This document shows positions 63,895 through 64,000 of a DNA stretch of 64,000 nucleotides, piece by piece. Made by a program: the position numbers and the translations under genes. The stretch is taken from positions 126,260,640 to 126,324,639 of the forward strand of contig NC_053500.1 of NCBI RefSeq assembly GCF_905171775.1. Reading direction: 5' to 3'. The notes beneath the pieces were generated by a model that did not search any database, had not been told where the DNA came from, and saw only the letters and a program-made list of their open reading frames with translations. Every line of letters begins with the position of its first letter. The first letter of the stretch is position 1. This stretch comes from Rana temporaria (taxonomy: Eukaryota > Chordata > Amphibia > Anura > Ranidae).

Positions 63895-64000
63895 TACGCA
63901 TAGGTGTGCGCAGCCTATTGCATTAGGGTGTGCACCCCAAAGTTTAAACACATGAATGCCACCTGCAGTCACAGGGAGGAGGCTCTGGTAGTGGGAGACA

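Noticed and set aside
1..64000. tRNA, rRNA, snRNA or microRNA genes
   Set aside because: No cloverleaf with A/B boxes, no U-snRNA core and no rRNA stretch recognised; foldbacks found are MITE-like and far too long for a microRNA precursor.

Overview
This is vertebrate DNA: long introns with GT-AG splice sites, no bacterial gene density, and a very high load of non-autonomous transposons. The repeat families (TTAACCACTT-ended, GCCTCGTACACACGA-ended and GGGCCAGATTC-ended elements, CR1 and Tx1/L1-like LINEs, Tc1) together with the genes point to a frog, most likely Ranidae; this placement is inference from recognition, not from a search.

The only host genes I can support are two members of the BPI/LBP/PLUNC (BPI-fold) family, both on the minus strand and head-to-tail. 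I spliced them by hand. The left gene (36496 down to 5842) is complete: 15 coding exons, all GT-AG with compatible phases, giving 460 residues from a signal peptide to a stop; it best resembles BPIFB6. The right gene (60417 down to 43586) is the C-terminal 288 residues in ten exons and best resembles BPIFB2; its first exons lie beyond the right edge. The order BPIFB2 then BPIFB6 in the direction of transcription is the order I know for the mammalian BPIF cluster. About 7 kb separates the BPIFB2 stop from the BPIFB6 start. From the exon equivalent to BPIFB6 exon 6 onward, the two genes have the same exon count and the same intron phases.

Layout: 1-5.5 kb lies downstream of BPIFB6 and is repeats (a Tc1 copy, a nearly perfect 550-base foldback, a hAT MITE). 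5.8-36.5 kb is BPIFB6; its introns hold three large TTAA-flanked elements (one with another MITE nested in it), a 60-bp and a ~24-bp minisatellite, two solo LTRs, hAT and PIF/Harbinger-like MITEs, and a young 5'-truncated L1/Tx1 LINE with a 17-bp target duplication. 36.5-43.5 kb is the intergenic region with a ~900-base foldback and a CR1 LINE split by a TTAA element. 43.6-64 kb is BPIFB2, whose last intron carries a solo LTR invaded by a hAT element that contains C-rich minisatellites; other introns hold further hAT, Harbinger-like, TTAA and L1-like elements and a ~32-bp minisatellite.

The two genes encode related secretory-pathway lipid-binding-type proteins; nothing else in the window appears to be a functional host gene. 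Most longer open frames outside exons lie in repeats or minisatellites.
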